Below, in pieces: positions 35,124-44,707 of a DNA stretch of 64,000 nucleotides. The first letter of the stretch is position 1. Each line of letters starts with the position of its first letter. Origin of the DNA: Methylocapsa palsarum. GTDB taxonomy: Bacteria > Pseudomonadota > Alphaproteobacteria > Rhizobiales > Beijerinckiaceae. The translations under genes were made by a program, and so were the position numbers. The stretch lies in contig NZ_FOSN01000008.1 of assembly GCF_900114285.1 (NCBI RefSeq), positions 62,001 to 126,000 of the forward strand, given 5' to 3'. The notes beneath the pieces were generated by a model. That model was not told where the DNA came from and ran no database searches. It worked only from the letters and a program-made list of their open reading frames with translations.

Positions 35124-37118
35124 TTACATGTCGTCGGCCCTCGCCGCCTCTTCGCGCCGGTCGCCCTGCGCCTCGCGGTCCTGCCAGAAGGTCGCGTCGT
35201 CGCGGTCCGGCGGCTCTCCGCTCAAACGAATGCTCAGACGGCCGCCCTCCTCCAGCGCGGCGCGGCGCAGGGTCTCTTCCGCCTGCATGATCTCGTTCTG
35301 GCGGCTCCACATCGCCGCATAGGCGCCGCCTTGCGCCAGCAGCGCCGCATGCGAACCGCGCTCGATGATCCTGCCCTTGTCGAGCACCAGAATTTCATCC
35401 GCATTGACGATCGTCGAGAGCCGATGCGCGATCACGAGAGTGGTCCGGCCCCGGGCGACGCGGTCGAGCGCCGTCTGGATCTCGCGCTCGGTGAGGGAAT
35501 CCAGAGCCGACGTCGCCTCGTCGAGGATCAGGATCGGCGGTCCTTTCAGGATCGCCCGCGCGATCGCCACCCGCTGCTTTTCCCCGCCGGACAGTTTCAG
35601 TCCGCGCTCTCCGACCTGGGCCTCGTAGCCGCCCGGCGCGGATTCGATGAAATGATCGATCTGCGCCAGACGCGCCGCCGCCTTCATCTCGTCTTCGCTG
35701 GCGCCGTCCCTTCCATAGAAAATATTATAGGCGATGGAATCGTTGAACAGCACGGTGTCCTGCGGAACGATGCCGATCGCCGCCCGCAGCGACGCCTGCG
35801 TCACGCCGGCGATGTCCTGACCGCCGATCGTGATGCGTCCGGAGGAGGGTTCGTAAAAGCGGAAGATCAATCGGGAAATCGTCGATTTCCCCGCCCCCGA
35901 CGCTCCGACGAGCGCGACCGTCTTGCCGGCGGGCACCTCGAAGCTCACCCCGCGCAGGATCTCGCGGCGCGGGTCGTAATGAAAAAACACATTTTCGAAG
36001 CGTAACGCGGTGTCGGTCAAAGCCAGCGGCGCGGCTCCGGGCCGATCCTCGATCTCCGGATTTTTGTTCAGAATATCGAACATCATTTCAAGGTCGATCG
36101 CGGATTGCTTGATCTCGCGATAGACCAGCCCCATGAAGCTCAACGGCTGATACAGCTGAATCATCATCGCGTTGACGAACACGAAGTCGCCGACGGTGTT
36201 GACGCCGCTCTTGATCCCGGCGGCGCTCATCGCCATCACGCAGGTCAATCCCAACGCGAAGATAATGGCCTGGCCGCCGTTGAGAAACGCGAGCGACGTA
36301 TAGGTCTCGACGCTCATGCGCTCGTAGCGCGCGATGGACTTGTCGTAGCGCAGCATTTCGCGCACCTCGGCGTTGAAATATTTCACCGTCTCGAAGTTGA
36401 GAAGGCTGTCGATCGCCTTGGTGTTGGCGTCGGAATCGCTCTCGTTCATTTTCCGGCGGATGGTGATGCGCCAGTTCGTCGCCAGCGTCGTGAAAACCAT
36501 GTAGGCGATGATCATGGCGACGACGACGGCGGCGAAACGCCAGTCGAACTGGACGAACAGAACGATAAGGATCAGAGCGAATTCGATGCTGGTCGGAATC
36601 GCCGTCAGCATCGTCGTGCGCACGATCGTCTCGATCGAATTGCGGCCGCGCTCAAGAACGCGGGTCAGGCCGCCGGTCTTGCGCTCGAGGTGGAACCGCA
36701 GCGACAGCATGTGGAGATGTTCGAACACGTCGCGCGCGAGACGCCGCACGGCGTGCATCGCGACGGCGGCGAAGATCGCGTCGCGAAGCTGGGTGAACAG
36801 CGCCATGACGATCCGTAAAGATCCATAGAGCAGGGTCAGCGCCACGGGCGCCGCGAGAAGGCCCGGGACCGGATGGCTCAAGGAGAGGGTCAAGGCGTCG
36901 GTCGCCCATTTGAACGCGTAGGGAACCGCAATCGTCGTGACCTTGCCGGCCAGCAGGAGGACCAGCGACGCATAGATGCGCAGCTGGAGGTCCCTGCGGT
37001 CGGCGGGCCAGATATAGGGCCAGAGTTTGCGCATCATCGCGCCAAAGACCGGCTTTTTGACTGGCTTTGCGTCTTTCGCCGGCGCATCAAAAGAGAGAGG
37101 TCGTGACATCGAGCCCAT
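35124..37118 (-). CDS. Atm1-type ABC exporter (fused membrane and ATPase domains)
   Basis: A half-transporter of 664 residues. Six predicted transmembrane helices span about 45-345, including LRIYASLVLLLAGKVTTIAVPYAFKWATD in pieces, and the Atm1 marker region GGLTRVLERGRNSIETIVR precedes TM4. The nucleotide domain (about 385-620) has Walker A GASGAGKST, signature LSGGEKQRVA and Walker B ILILDEATSALD. Atm1/AtmA proteins export glutathione-linked sulfur or metal species from the cytosol. It is next to psd, as commonly seen. The second Met (37109) is an equally likely start. Confidence 0.88.
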   Translation of the reverse strand: MGSMSRPLSFDAPAKDAKPVKKPVFGAMMRKLWPYIWPADRRDLQLRIYASLVLLLAGKVTTIAVPYAFKWATDALTLSLSHPVPGLLAAPVALTLLYGSLRIVMALFTQLRDAIFAAVAMHAVRRLARDVFEHLHMLSLRFHLERKTGGLTRVLERGRNSIETIVRTTMLTAIPTSIEFALILIVLFVQFDWRFAAVVVAMIIAYMVFTTLATNWRITIRRKMNESDSDANTKAIDSLLNFETVKYFNAEVREMLRYDKSIARYERMSVETYTSLAFLNGGQAIIFALGLTCVMAMSAAGIKSGVNTVGDFVFVNAMMIQLYQPLSFMGLVYREIKQSAIDLEMMFDILNKNPEIEDRPGAAPLALTDTALRFENVFFHYDPRREILRGVSFEVPAGKTVALVGASGAGKSTISRLIFRFYEPSSGRITIGGQDIAGVTQASLRAAIGIVPQDTVLFNDSIAYNIFYGRDGASEDEMKAAARLAQIDHFIESAPGGYEAQVGERGLKLSGGEKQRVAIARAILKGPPILILDEATSALDSLTEREIQTALDRVARGRTTLVIAHRLSTIVNADEILVLDKGRIIERGSHAALLAQGGAYAAMWSRQNEIMQAEETLRRAALEEGGRLSIRLSGEPPDRDDATFWQDREAQGDRREEAARADDM

Positions 37119-37369
37119 TCGGCGGCGTGGGTTTAGGTCCGCGCCCGGTCATCCAGAGGAATCAATTCGAACAGGAGCGCCATCGCGCCCGTGGATCGAG
37201 GTTCATATAGGACCAGCGCCGGTCAAACCATAGCGTCCCCTTGACCCGCGCACATTCGACCCGGCCGGCCGCCTGTCCTCCTCGACATCGGAGGCGATCG
37301 CCGGTAAGGTCGGAGCGCGCCTCGGCTCAAGGTTCGCGGCGGTTCCCGGAAAATGTTCAGAACTTCGCC

Positions 37370-38404
37370 ATGACCCGTTGGAAACGCGCCATGACCGCTC
37401 CCTGGTTGCGCCGCGCCGCACGCCGCGCGCTCTTCGTTTTTCTCTGCGTCCTCTGCCTCGGATCGGCGATCTGGGGCGCTTTCGCGCTCTGGTTTCAGCT
37501 CCCCTCGCCGGACGGCCTTCGAATGGCGGCCTCCGGGCTTTTCGCCTTTCTGGGCGCCCTCGCGCTGGCGGGCCTTGGCTCGCGCCGCTTCCGGCTTTTT
37601 GGGCTGGCCTACGCAATCGCCTTCGCCGGAATTGTCATCTGGTTTGCGCGGATTTCGCCCAGCAACGATCGCGATTTCGCGCCCGAGGTCGCGCATGGCG
37701 TCACGGGCGTCACGCGCGGCGACGATCTGATCTTGAAAAACGTGCGCAATTTCTCCTGGACCTCGCCCACGGCCTTCAACGAAGTCTGGGAAGAGCGCCG
37801 GTACGATCTCTCAAAGCTTGAATCCGCTGATTTCTATCTGGTTTATTTCATGGGTCCCCTGATCGCCCATTCGATGGTGAGTTTTTCCTTTTCGGACGGG
37901 CGCCATCTAATGTTCTCGATCGAAATCCGCCGGGAGCGCCATGAGGAGTTTTCGGCGATCGCGGGATTTTTCAAACGCCACGAACTTGTCTTTCTCGCCG
38001 CCGACGAGCGCGACTATCTTTTTCTGCGCAAGGCGAACCGCGAGGACGTCCGCCTGTACCGGCTCAGAATCTCGAAGGACGCGGCGCGCGCGCTCCTACT
38101 TCAATATGTCCGCGAAGCCAACGAACTCGCGGTCCATCCGCAATTCTACAACACGCTGACCGCTAATTGCACGACGACCATCTTCTTGATGCTGCGCGCG
38201 CTTTCGCCCTCGTTTCCGCTGGATTGGCGGGTTTTGCTCAACGGCTTTCTGCCGTCGTTCGCCTATGAGCACAATCTCGTCGACACCTCGATCCCGCTCA
38301 GCGAACTGATCGCGCGGGCGGCCGTGACGGACCGGATCAAGATGGGCCTGAGCGAAATGGCGTTCGGGGCGAGGCTGCGCGAGGGCCTGCCGAGGCCGGA
38401 GTGA
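37370..38404 (+). CDS. DUF4105 membrane protein (Lnb N-terminal periplasmic-like domain)
   Basis: A 344-residue protein from the ATG at 37370 (MTRWKRAMTAPW). It has an N-terminal membrane region of three hydrophobic segments (about 20-95), then a periplasmic DUF4105 domain with NVRNFSWTSPTAFNEVWEER in its first part, a central HSMVSFSFSDG strand pair, and the Cys-containing NTLTANCTTTIF. Asn-Cys in this last motif suggests a papain-like cysteine peptidase or acyltransferase fold, but its reaction is unknown. The frame opens at 37241. Confidence 0.8.
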   Translation: MTRWKRAMTAPWLRRAARRALFVFLCVLCLGSAIWGAFALWFQLPSPDGLRMAASGLFAFLGALALAGLGSRRFRLFGLAYAIAFAGIVIWFARISPSNDRDFAPEVAHGVTGVTRGDDLILKNVRNFSWTSPTAFNEVWEERRYDLSKLESADFYLVYFMGPLIAHSMVSFSFSDGRHLMFSIEIRRERHEEFSAIAGFFKRHELVFLAADERDYLFLRKANREDVRLYRLRISKDAARALLLQYVREANELAVHPQFYNTLTANCTTTIFLMLRALSPSFPLDWRVLLNGFLPSFAYEHNLVDTSIPLSELIARAAVTDRIKMGLSEMAFGARLREGLPRPE

Positions 38405-38539
38405 GCCCTGCGATCAGGCTTTGAGTCATTTTTTTGTGAACCAATCCTGCCAAGAAGAGACCTGCGCCGCCGCCCTTCCTCTCGATCTCGAGCGCGCCGA
38501 TGGCTTGACCCCTCCCCGCGCCCGGGCCACAAGCAGGCC

Positions 38540-39175
38540 ATGTCATCCCAGCCGATCGCCCGGCAGACCAGTTCCGGGCTCATCCGCCAGATTTGCGTTT
38601 ATTGCGGGTCCGCCACCGGGGCCGACGCGATCTATGTCAACGCCGCGGCGAGCCTCGGACGGGCCATGGCGCAGGCAGGGATCGGTCTTGTCTATGGCGG
38701 AGGCGGCAACGGCCTGATGGGAACGATCGCAAGATCGGTCCTCGAATTCGGCGGCCACGTCACCGGCGTCATCCCGGAATTTTTGCTGAATAACGAGAAA
38801 CTGCTGCCGGACATTCAGGACAGCATCGTCGTGCCCGACATGCATACCCGCAAGCGGATGATGTTCGAGCGGGCGGACGCGTTCGTCGCGCTTCCCGGCG
38901 GCATCGGCACCCTCGAGGAGCTGGTCGAGCAATTGACCTGGGTCCAGCTGGAGCGTCATTCCAAGCCGGTCGTGATCGCCGACGTCGGCGGCTTCTGGCA
39001 GCCCCTGCTCCACCTCCTCGCCCATATGCGTCAGCATCGCTTTATTCAATCGTCATTCGAAGTGCGCTATCTTGTCGCCGAGAAAATCGAAGATATTCTG
39101 CCCATGATCGAGACTGCGGCGTTGAGGTCCGAGATTCGCGGCCTGCGCAAGGAAACCGTCGATCCAAGATTATGA
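38540..39175 (+). CDS. LOG family protein (cytokinin-riboside-monophosphate phosphoribohydrolase type)
   Basis: A 211-residue Rossmann-fold protein with the LOG signature PGGIGTLEE (about 118-126) and the earlier GLVYGGGGNGLMG loop, plus CVYCGSATGAD near the N-terminus. Members cleave N-glycosidic bonds in nucleotide monophosphates, including AMP and cytokinin precursors; old annotations say lysine decarboxylase, which is not supported. It is not obviously in an operon. The start at 38540 (MSSQPIARQT) fits. Confidence 0.9.
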   Translation: MSSQPIARQTSSGLIRQICVYCGSATGADAIYVNAAASLGRAMAQAGIGLVYGGGGNGLMGTIARSVLEFGGHVTGVIPEFLLNNEKLLPDIQDSIVVPDMHTRKRMMFERADAFVALPGGIGTLEELVEQLTWVQLERHSKPVVIADVGGFWQPLLHLLAHMRQHRFIQSSFEVRYLVAEKIEDILPMIETAALRSEIRGLRKETVDPRL

Positions 39176-39248
39176 CACCCGCTCGAGCGCGAGCATTCCC
39201 GCAGCGGCGGCCCAGTTTTCGTAACGGCGGATTTTACTTTTTGTAACA

Positions 39249-40304
39249 ATGGATTTGGACACGCCGCCTCCGGCTATCGACACGACTTTGAAGGCGGATT
39301 CCGGCGACCGGCTGGCCCCGCCCCGTCAACCCTCGCGCAAATCCAGGGCGCGGTTCGCGCTGATCCTGGTTTTTTGCCTGCTGGCGCATCTGGCGATCGT
39401 CGCGATGTTCCTGACGCGCGACGAATCCGATCCCGTAATCCTCGCCGAGCAGGAAATCCCGGTCGAACTCGTCGCCGAGATGCCGCCGGAGAAAAAACCG
39501 GAGCCCCCGCCTCAGAAAAAAAAGGAAAAAGCGCCGCCGCCTGTCAAGGAGCTGGTGGAGCCGCCGCCGGTGAAGCCGAAGCCGCCGCCGCCAAAAGTCG
39601 AGCTTGAGGACGTCGAGGTCGCGCATGACGCGCCGAAGGCGGGCGACAGCGATGCGACCAAGCGCGGCGAACCCGACAAGCCGTCGGCGGCGCCCAAGAT
39701 TGCGCCCTCGGCCAAGCAGGATCCCCAGAAGCCGCCGGAAAAAAAGACCCCGGACGATCCGCCGCCGGCGGAAAAGGAAGCGGAAGCCGCTCCCGCGCCG
39801 GACGCCGCCGAAAAACCCGTCGAGGAGAAACCCGACGCGGAACCGCTCGACAAAGCGAAGCCTCCTCCGCCGAAGCCCAAGGAGAAACAGGCCCCAGCGG
39901 CGGCCAAAACCCCGCCCGGGACCGGGCGCGCGAAGAGCGTCGCCGATCAGCTGGCGGCGCTCTCGCCGGCGCCGAGCTATTCGCTGGGCGCCTCCGCCAA
40001 ATCCGCGCCGATCAGCGGCGGAACCGAAAAAGCGAGCTATGAATCGCTGCTCTATGGCCTGATCCGGAGGCGCTACCAGCCGCCGCCGATTCCGGCGGGC
40101 CATTCCATTGTGACCCCCGGCATGATCGGTATCTACATCGACGAAATGGGCAACCTCACGCATCAGGTGGTCTACCGCACCAGCGGGCGTCCGGGCGTCG
40201 ACAATGCGTGGATGGCCGCCATCCGCCGGGCGGCGCCCTTTCCCGCCCCGCCGCGCGGCGTGCCGCACGCGCTCACCCTCACCTATCCGTCGGATGGGAC
40301 GTGA
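39249..40304 (+). CDS. TonB-family energy transducer-like protein
   Basis: A 351-residue protein with one transmembrane helix (about 35-57, FALILVFCLLAHLAIVAMF), a very long Pro/Lys/Glu-rich periplasmic linker (about 70-225) and a C-terminal domain with GLIRRRYQPPPIPAG, GMIGIYIDEMGNLTH and VDNAWMAAIRRAAPFPAPP, as in TonB C-terminal domains. It would couple proton-motive force from ExbB/ExbD to outer-membrane receptors. No exbB, exbD or receptor is nearby, so a TonB-like envelope role is also possible. Confidence 0.82.
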   Translation: MDLDTPPPAIDTTLKADSGDRLAPPRQPSRKSRARFALILVFCLLAHLAIVAMFLTRDESDPVILAEQEIPVELVAEMPPEKKPEPPPQKKKEKAPPPVKELVEPPPVKPKPPPPKVELEDVEVAHDAPKAGDSDATKRGEPDKPSAAPKIAPSAKQDPQKPPEKKTPDDPPPAEKEAEAAPAPDAAEKPVEEKPDAEPLDKAKPPPPKPKEKQAPAAAKTPPGTGRAKSVADQLAALSPAPSYSLGASAKSAPISGGTEKASYESLLYGLIRRRYQPPPIPAGHSIVTPGMIGIYIDEMGNLTHQVVYRTSGRPGVDNAWMAAIRRAAPFPAPPRGVPHALTLTYPSDGT

Positions 40305-40311
40305 GGGCGCG

Positions 40312-41907
40312 TCAGGCCGCGCCGGACTTCAACAGTTTGTAGGTGATCGCGTCGGCCAGCGCCTGAAACGAAGCGTCGATGATGTTGGCGGAGACGCCGA
40401 CCGTTGACCAGCTTTCGCCCTTGGCGTCGCGGAACTCGATCAGAACGCGCGTCACCGCGTCCGTGCCGCCCTGGAAGATGCGCACGCGATAATCGACGAG
40501 TTCGAGATCCTCGATGTAGCGCTGATATTTGCCGAGATCCTTGCGCAGCGCGAGGTCGAGAGCGTTGACCGGGCCTTCGCCCTCGGCGGCCGAGATCAAA
40601 ACCTCGCCGTCGACCCGCACCTTGACGATCGCCTCCGACACTGAAACGAGATCGCCCTGCGCATTGTGGCGGCGCTCGACATCGACGCGGAACCGTTCGA
40701 CCTCGAAATAATCCGGCACCTGCCCCAGAATTCTGCGCGCCAGCAGTTCAAAGGAGGCGTCGGCGCCCTCATAGGCGTAGCCAAGCGATTCCTTCTGCTT
40801 CACTTCATCGAGCAGGCGGACAATCCTGTCGTCGCTTTTCTCCAGCCGCACGCCGATGCGTTCGAGTTCGGCGAGAATGTTGGATTTGCCGGCCTGATCC
40901 GACACCAAAAGGCGGCGTTTGTTGCCGACGCTCTCGGGCGCGACATGCTCGTAGGTCTGCGGCTCCTTCATGACGGCGGAGGCGTGTATGCCGGCCTTGG
41001 TGGCGAAAGCCGAAGCGCCGACATAGGGCGCATGACGGTCGGGCGAGCGGTTGAGCAACTCGTCCAGCGTATGGCTGATCTTGGTCAGCGAGGCGAGATT
41101 TTCGAGCGGCACGCCGATCTCGAAGCGCTCCGCGAAGGCGGGCTTCAGCAGCAGCGTCGGGATGAGCGAGACGAGATTGGCGTTGCCGCAGCGTTCGCCA
41201 AGCCCGTTCAGCGTGCCCTGGATGTGCCGCGCGCCGGCGAGAACGGCGGCCAGAGAATTGGCGACCGCGTTGTCGGTGTCGTTGTGGGCGTGGATTCCAA
41301 GATGCGTCCCCGGCACAACTTTCGCCGCCTCGGCGACGATGCGCCCGATCTCGTGCGGCAGGGTTCCCCCATTGGTGTCGCACAGAACGACCCAGCGCGC
41401 GCCCGCGGCATGGGCCGCCCTGGCGCAGGCGAGCGCGTAGTCCGGGTTGGCCTTGAAACCGTCGAAGAAATGTTCGCAATCGACAGCCGTCTCGCGGCCG
41501 CGAGTGACGGCGGTGGCGACGGATTCGGTGAGGCTTGCGAGATTTTCCTCGAGCGAGCAGCCGAGCGCGACGCGGACATGGTAGTCCCACGCCTTGGCGA
41601 CGAAGGTGATCGCGTCGGAATCGGCGTCGAGCAGGCTCATGAGGCCCGGATCGTTGGCGGCGGAGCGCCCTGCCCGCTTGGTCATGCCGAAGGCGGCGAA
41701 ACGCGCATGCCTGAACGTCGGCTTTTTAGCGAAGAATTCGGTGTCGAGCGGATTGGCGCCGGGATAGCCGCCCTCGATCGTATCGATTCCCAGCCCGTCG
41801 AGGAGAGCGGCGATGTGGCGCTTGTCCGTCAGCGAAAAATCGACGCCCGTCGTCTGCGCGCCGTCGCGCAGGGTCGTGTCGTAGAGGGTGAGGCGTTCGC
41901 GGGTCAT
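40312..41907 (-). CDS. cimA: Citramalate synthase
   Basis: Condenses pyruvate and acetyl-CoA to (R)-citramalate, opening the threonine-independent isoleucine route. The 531-residue protein begins with the HMGL-like catalytic domain (LYDTTLRDGAQTTGVDFS at about 8-25, metal-binding GIHAHNDTDNAVANSL) and ends with a LeuA-type regulatory domain (about 400-525). The long form and the DTTLRDGAQT variant match CimA over 2-isopropylmalate synthase. The GNAT gene just upstream overlaps it by 4 bases. Confidence 0.9.
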   Translation of the reverse strand: MTRERLTLYDTTLRDGAQTTGVDFSLTDKRHIAALLDGLGIDTIEGGYPGANPLDTEFFAKKPTFRHARFAAFGMTKRAGRSAANDPGLMSLLDADSDAITFVAKAWDYHVRVALGCSLEENLASLTESVATAVTRGRETAVDCEHFFDGFKANPDYALACARAAHAAGARWVVLCDTNGGTLPHEIGRIVAEAAKVVPGTHLGIHAHNDTDNAVANSLAAVLAGARHIQGTLNGLGERCGNANLVSLIPTLLLKPAFAERFEIGVPLENLASLTKISHTLDELLNRSPDRHAPYVGASAFATKAGIHASAVMKEPQTYEHVAPESVGNKRRLLVSDQAGKSNILAELERIGVRLEKSDDRIVRLLDEVKQKESLGYAYEGADASFELLARRILGQVPDYFEVERFRVDVERRHNAQGDLVSVSEAIVKVRVDGEVLISAAEGEGPVNALDLALRKDLGKYQRYIEDLELVDYRVRIFQGGTDAVTRVLIEFRDAKGESWSTVGVSANIIDASFQALADAITYKLLKSGAA

Positions 41908-42422
41908 GATGTGGTTTTTCCGGACGGCTGCGGCGTCAGGACTTTCTTCATCCGCGTGTTGCCGAGATATTCGCCGTCGATCTCGATTGTGTTGCGCCGC
42001 TCGGCCGTGAAGCCACGCTTCTCGAACAGGGGCTTCGCGGTGTCGCTGGCGTCGGTCACGAGGGCGGCGACACCACGCGCGGCGGCGAGCTTTTCGATCG
42101 CGTCGCAGAGCGCGCTCGCAACGCCCTGACGGGCGGCGGCGGGATGAACGTAGAGCTGATCAATCAGGCCGCCGTCCGCGAGGACGATGAACCCGACAGG
42201 CGCGCCGCCGATCAGCGCCACAAGGCTCAGACCGCTTTTCAGAGTTTCGCCAAGCGTGTCTTCGTCGTCGGCGCGTAAAATCCAGGCGCGGCGTTGCGCC
42301 TCGTCGTAATCATCCTCGGTCAGTTCCTCGATGGCGGCGAGGCGGAGTTCGGCGAGCAGCGGCAGATCGGCCGGAAGGTAGGGCCGCAGCGTCGGTTTGG
42401 GGAGGCTGGCGCTGGCGGTCAT
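41904..42422 (-). CDS. GNAT family N-acetyltransferase
   Basis: A 172-residue acetyl-CoA-dependent acetyltransferase. The core has [19 protein letters not shown] early, [18 protein letters not shown] as beta4, and the acetyl-CoA loop in [18 protein letters not shown], then the end segment PLFEKRGFT. The substrate is unknown. The ATG at 42422 overlaps the cysS stop (ATGA) and the stop overlaps the cimA start (ATGA), so cysS-GNAT-cimA is a coupled operon. Confidence 0.83.
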   Translation of the reverse strand: MTASASLPKPTLRPYLPADLPLLAELRLAAIEELTEDDYDEAQRRAWILRADDEDTLGETLKSGLSLVALIGGAPVGFIVLADGGLIDQLYVHPAAARQGVASALCDAIEKLAAARGVAALVTDASDTAKPLFEKRGFTAERRNTIEIDGEYLGNTRMKKVLTPQPSGKTTS

Positions 42423-43783
42423 CGCTTTGGCTCCCATGTTGTCGTTCCGTCCTTGTTGTCTTTCAGCGCAACGCCCATCGCGTCGAGTTCATCGCGGATG
42501 CGGTCGGATTCGGCGAAGTTTTTATTTTTGCGCGCGGCGAGGCGCGCGTTGATGAGGCGGGCGACATGAAGTTCGTCGATGGCGAGCCCCGCAGGTTTCC
42601 AATGTGTCCATTCAGCCATGCTGCTCTCGAAAAGCCCGAGCAGATGGCCGCACGAGGCAAGGCGTGTTCCCGCAAAGGCGACCTCGTCCGAAGCTTCCTT
42701 GTACAAACGCCGCAATGACGTGATGGCGTCCGGCGTGTTCATGTCGTCACTCAACGCCTGCAGGAAGTCCTCGGCGATCATCGCAGGCGACGCGGCGAAT
42801 TGTTTGGCGAGCGGATACCAGCGATCCAGCTCCTTTTGGCTTTCGCGCAGACTGGAAATCGTCAAATCGATCGGCTGACGATAGTGCGTTTTGAGCATTG
42901 TCAAACGCACGGCCTCACCCGGCCAATCGGCGACGACGTCCCGAATGGTGCGAAAATTCCCCAGACTCTTCGACATCTTCTCGCCCTCGACCTGAAGGTG
43001 GCCATTGTGCATCCAGATGTTGGCCATCACATCGTGGCCGAAGGCGCAGCGGGTCTGCGCCACTTCGTTCTCGTGATGCGGAAACACGAGATCGATGCCG
43101 CCGCCGTGAATGTCGAAGGTTTCGCCGAGATGCGTCCAGCTCATCGCGGAACATTCGATATGCCAGCCCGGCCGGCCGCGCCCCCACGGGCTCTCCCAGC
43201 CCGGCTCGACCGCTTTTGAGGGTTTCCACAACACGAAGTCCATCGGCCCGCGCTTGTAGGGCGCGACCTCGACTCGCGCGCCCGCGATCATGTCGTCGAG
43301 CGGGCGCCTCGACAGCTGGCCATAGTCCGGCATCGACGGAACATCGAACAGCACATGGCCTTGCGCTTCATAGGCGTTGCCCTTGGCGATCAGCTTTTCG
43401 ATGATCGCAGTCATCTGCGCCATATGTTTCGTCGCTCGCGGCTCGACATTCGGCGGCAGGCAGCCAAGCGCGGCCGCATCCTCGTGGAAAATTTTTGTCA
43501 TCTCGTCAGTCAGCACACGGATGTCGATTCCCCGCTCCTTCGCGCGCTGATTGATCTTGTCGTCGACGTCGGTGATGTTGCGGACATATTTGACGTGGTC
43601 CGCGCCATAGACGTGGCGGAGCAGCCGGAACAATTGATCAAAGACGATCAGCATCCGTCCGTTGCCGATGTGGAGATGATCATAAACCGTCGGCCCGCAG
43701 GCGTAGAGCCGCACATTGGATTCGTCGATCGGGACGAAATCCGTCTTGTTGCGGGTCAGCGTATTGTAAAGCCGAAGCGGCAT
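42419..43783 (-). CDS. cysS: Cysteine--tRNA ligase
   Basis: Class I aminoacyl-tRNA synthetase that charges tRNA-Cys. The 454 residues show the Zn-ligand Cys in [16 protein letters not shown], with the HIGN form of the HIGH motif, further Zn ligands in HIECSAMSW and the KMSKS loop ([10 protein letters not shown] at about 272-281), then the helical anticodon-binding end. First gene of a three-gene coupled set with the acetyltransferase and cimA. Confidence 0.97.
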   Translation of the reverse strand: MPLRLYNTLTRNKTDFVPIDESNVRLYACGPTVYDHLHIGNGRMLIVFDQLFRLLRHVYGADHVKYVRNITDVDDKINQRAKERGIDIRVLTDEMTKIFHEDAAALGCLPPNVEPRATKHMAQMTAIIEKLIAKGNAYEAQGHVLFDVPSMPDYGQLSRRPLDDMIAGARVEVAPYKRGPMDFVLWKPSKAVEPGWESPWGRGRPGWHIECSAMSWTHLGETFDIHGGGIDLVFPHHENEVAQTRCAFGHDVMANIWMHNGHLQVEGEKMSKSLGNFRTIRDVVADWPGEAVRLTMLKTHYRQPIDLTISSLRESQKELDRWYPLAKQFAASPAMIAEDFLQALSDDMNTPDAITSLRRLYKEASDEVAFAGTRLASCGHLLGLFESSMAEWTHWKPAGLAIDELHVARLINARLAARKNKNFAESDRIRDELDAMGVALKDNKDGTTTWEPKR

Positions 43784-44162
43784 TGACTTCCCCTGAAGCT
43801 CGCGCTGGTCTTCACGCTGGCTTGGGAAGTCGAAGTTGAACTCTTATGAGGACAAGACGGCTCCAGCCAGCGGCGCGGCTAGCCGATACAAATGGTGACA
43901 GGACGCGGCCCGGCGGAAACGCTCGGTGCGGAAATGGTCAACCTGAGGCCGGTAAGATGCGCCATCTTTCCACTATCGCCTGCGGACGGCGCCCGTCAAC
44001 AGCCGCTTTCGTCAAGTCTGATAAAAGTCAACTCTTCGGGAAAAAATCAAGTTTACGGAGAAAACTCCGCAAACTTTAGCGAAAGATTGAGGCGATTAAC
44101 GGTTTTTTCAAGTCGTCTCAACATAGTCGCAGCGCCGCCCGCTCCCTGCGCCCGAGACCGCC
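43784..44162. other. Intergenic region between cysS and a small exported protein
   Basis: 379 bases without a convincing gene. The right half is AT-rich and contains a strong hairpin at 44049-44076. The left half should hold the cysS promoter on the minus strand; I cannot identify its boxes with confidence. Confidence 0.5.
44049..44076 (-). terminator. Hairpin with T-tract on the minus strand (possible terminator)
   Basis: AAGTTT-x-CGGAG and CTCCG-x-AAACTT form an 11-pair stem with one mismatch and a 4-base loop. On the minus strand it is followed by GATTTTTTCCC. No minus-strand gene ends within 600 bases, so it might end an antisense transcript or the creA message. Confidence 0.4.
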
Positions 44163-44558
44163 ATGTCCCTCACTTATGTGTATTTCGCGCCCTCGCCCGC
44201 CCGTCTCACGTTCAAGGCGAAGCGCGCCGCGCGCGAGCGTCGCCGTCAGCTGTTCCGCCTCGTGATGTTCGCGCTCGGCGGCGTCCTCCTCCTGTGCGCC
44301 TTCGGCCTGCCGGCGAGGGCGGCGGGCCTGCGCACCCTCGTCATTCCGCTGGAGGACGGCTACGATTTCCAGGACTGCCTGAGCAAGAAACGGCCCTGCG
44401 GCTTCGTCGTCGCCGACGCCTGGTGCGAGGCGAACGGGCTTGCGGCCTCCAAAGCCTTCGGGCGGGCGGACGAAATGGCGGGCGCGCTCGCCGATCTCCG
44501 TCCCGCCGACATCTCGCCCGGCTCCTACGTCGTCACCTGCGGCGACGCGGTCAATTAA
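44163..44558 (+). CDS. Hypothetical membrane-anchored or exported protein
   Basis: A 131-residue protein that I do not recognise. After a basic N-terminus (KAKRAARERRRQLF) comes one hydrophobic segment (about 37-57, FALGGVLLLCAFGLPARAA), which could be a signal peptide cut after ARAA. The mature part has four cysteines (in FQDCLSKKRPCGF, DAWCEAN and VVTCGDA), which suggests periplasmic disulfides. Codon use and GC look like those of the neighbours. A dispersed repeat follows it. Confidence 0.6.
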   Translation: MSLTYVYFAPSPARLTFKAKRAARERRRQLFRLVMFALGGVLLLCAFGLPARAAGLRTLVIPLEDGYDFQDCLSKKRPCGFVVADAWCEANGLAASKAFGRADEMAGALADLRPADISPGSYVVTCGDAVN

Positions 44559-44569
44559 AGGACGCGCCT

Positions 44570-44692
44570 GGAGCGCTTTCCGATCGCATGAAGTCATGCG
44601 ATCGATCGGAACTCGCTCCAGAGTCATAGACTTGAGCATATTCTTGTCGATTGGATTGATTCAATCCGATCGGAATATGCTCTTAGCGCCCA
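44570..44692 (+). repeat. Dispersed palindromic repeat, full copy
   Basis: Same orientation as the copy at 30151: GGAGCGCTTTCCGATCGCAT, AAGTCATGCGATCG, CTCGCTCCAGAGTC, TTGAGCATATTCTTGTCGAT and CCGATCGGAATATGCTC. It fills most of the gap between the small exported protein and creA. Confidence 0.87.
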
Positions 44693-44707
44693 AAGAGCCA
44701 AACCGGT

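Noticed and set aside
39234-40268. 344-codon minus-strand frame opposite the TonB-like gene
   Set aside because: It mirrors the Pro/Lys-rich linker as an Arg/Phe/Gly-rich string; the plus strand has a transmembrane helix and a TonB C-terminal domain.
40666-42129. 487-codon plus-strand frame opposite cimA
   Set aside because: Shadow of cimA; no family-like segment.
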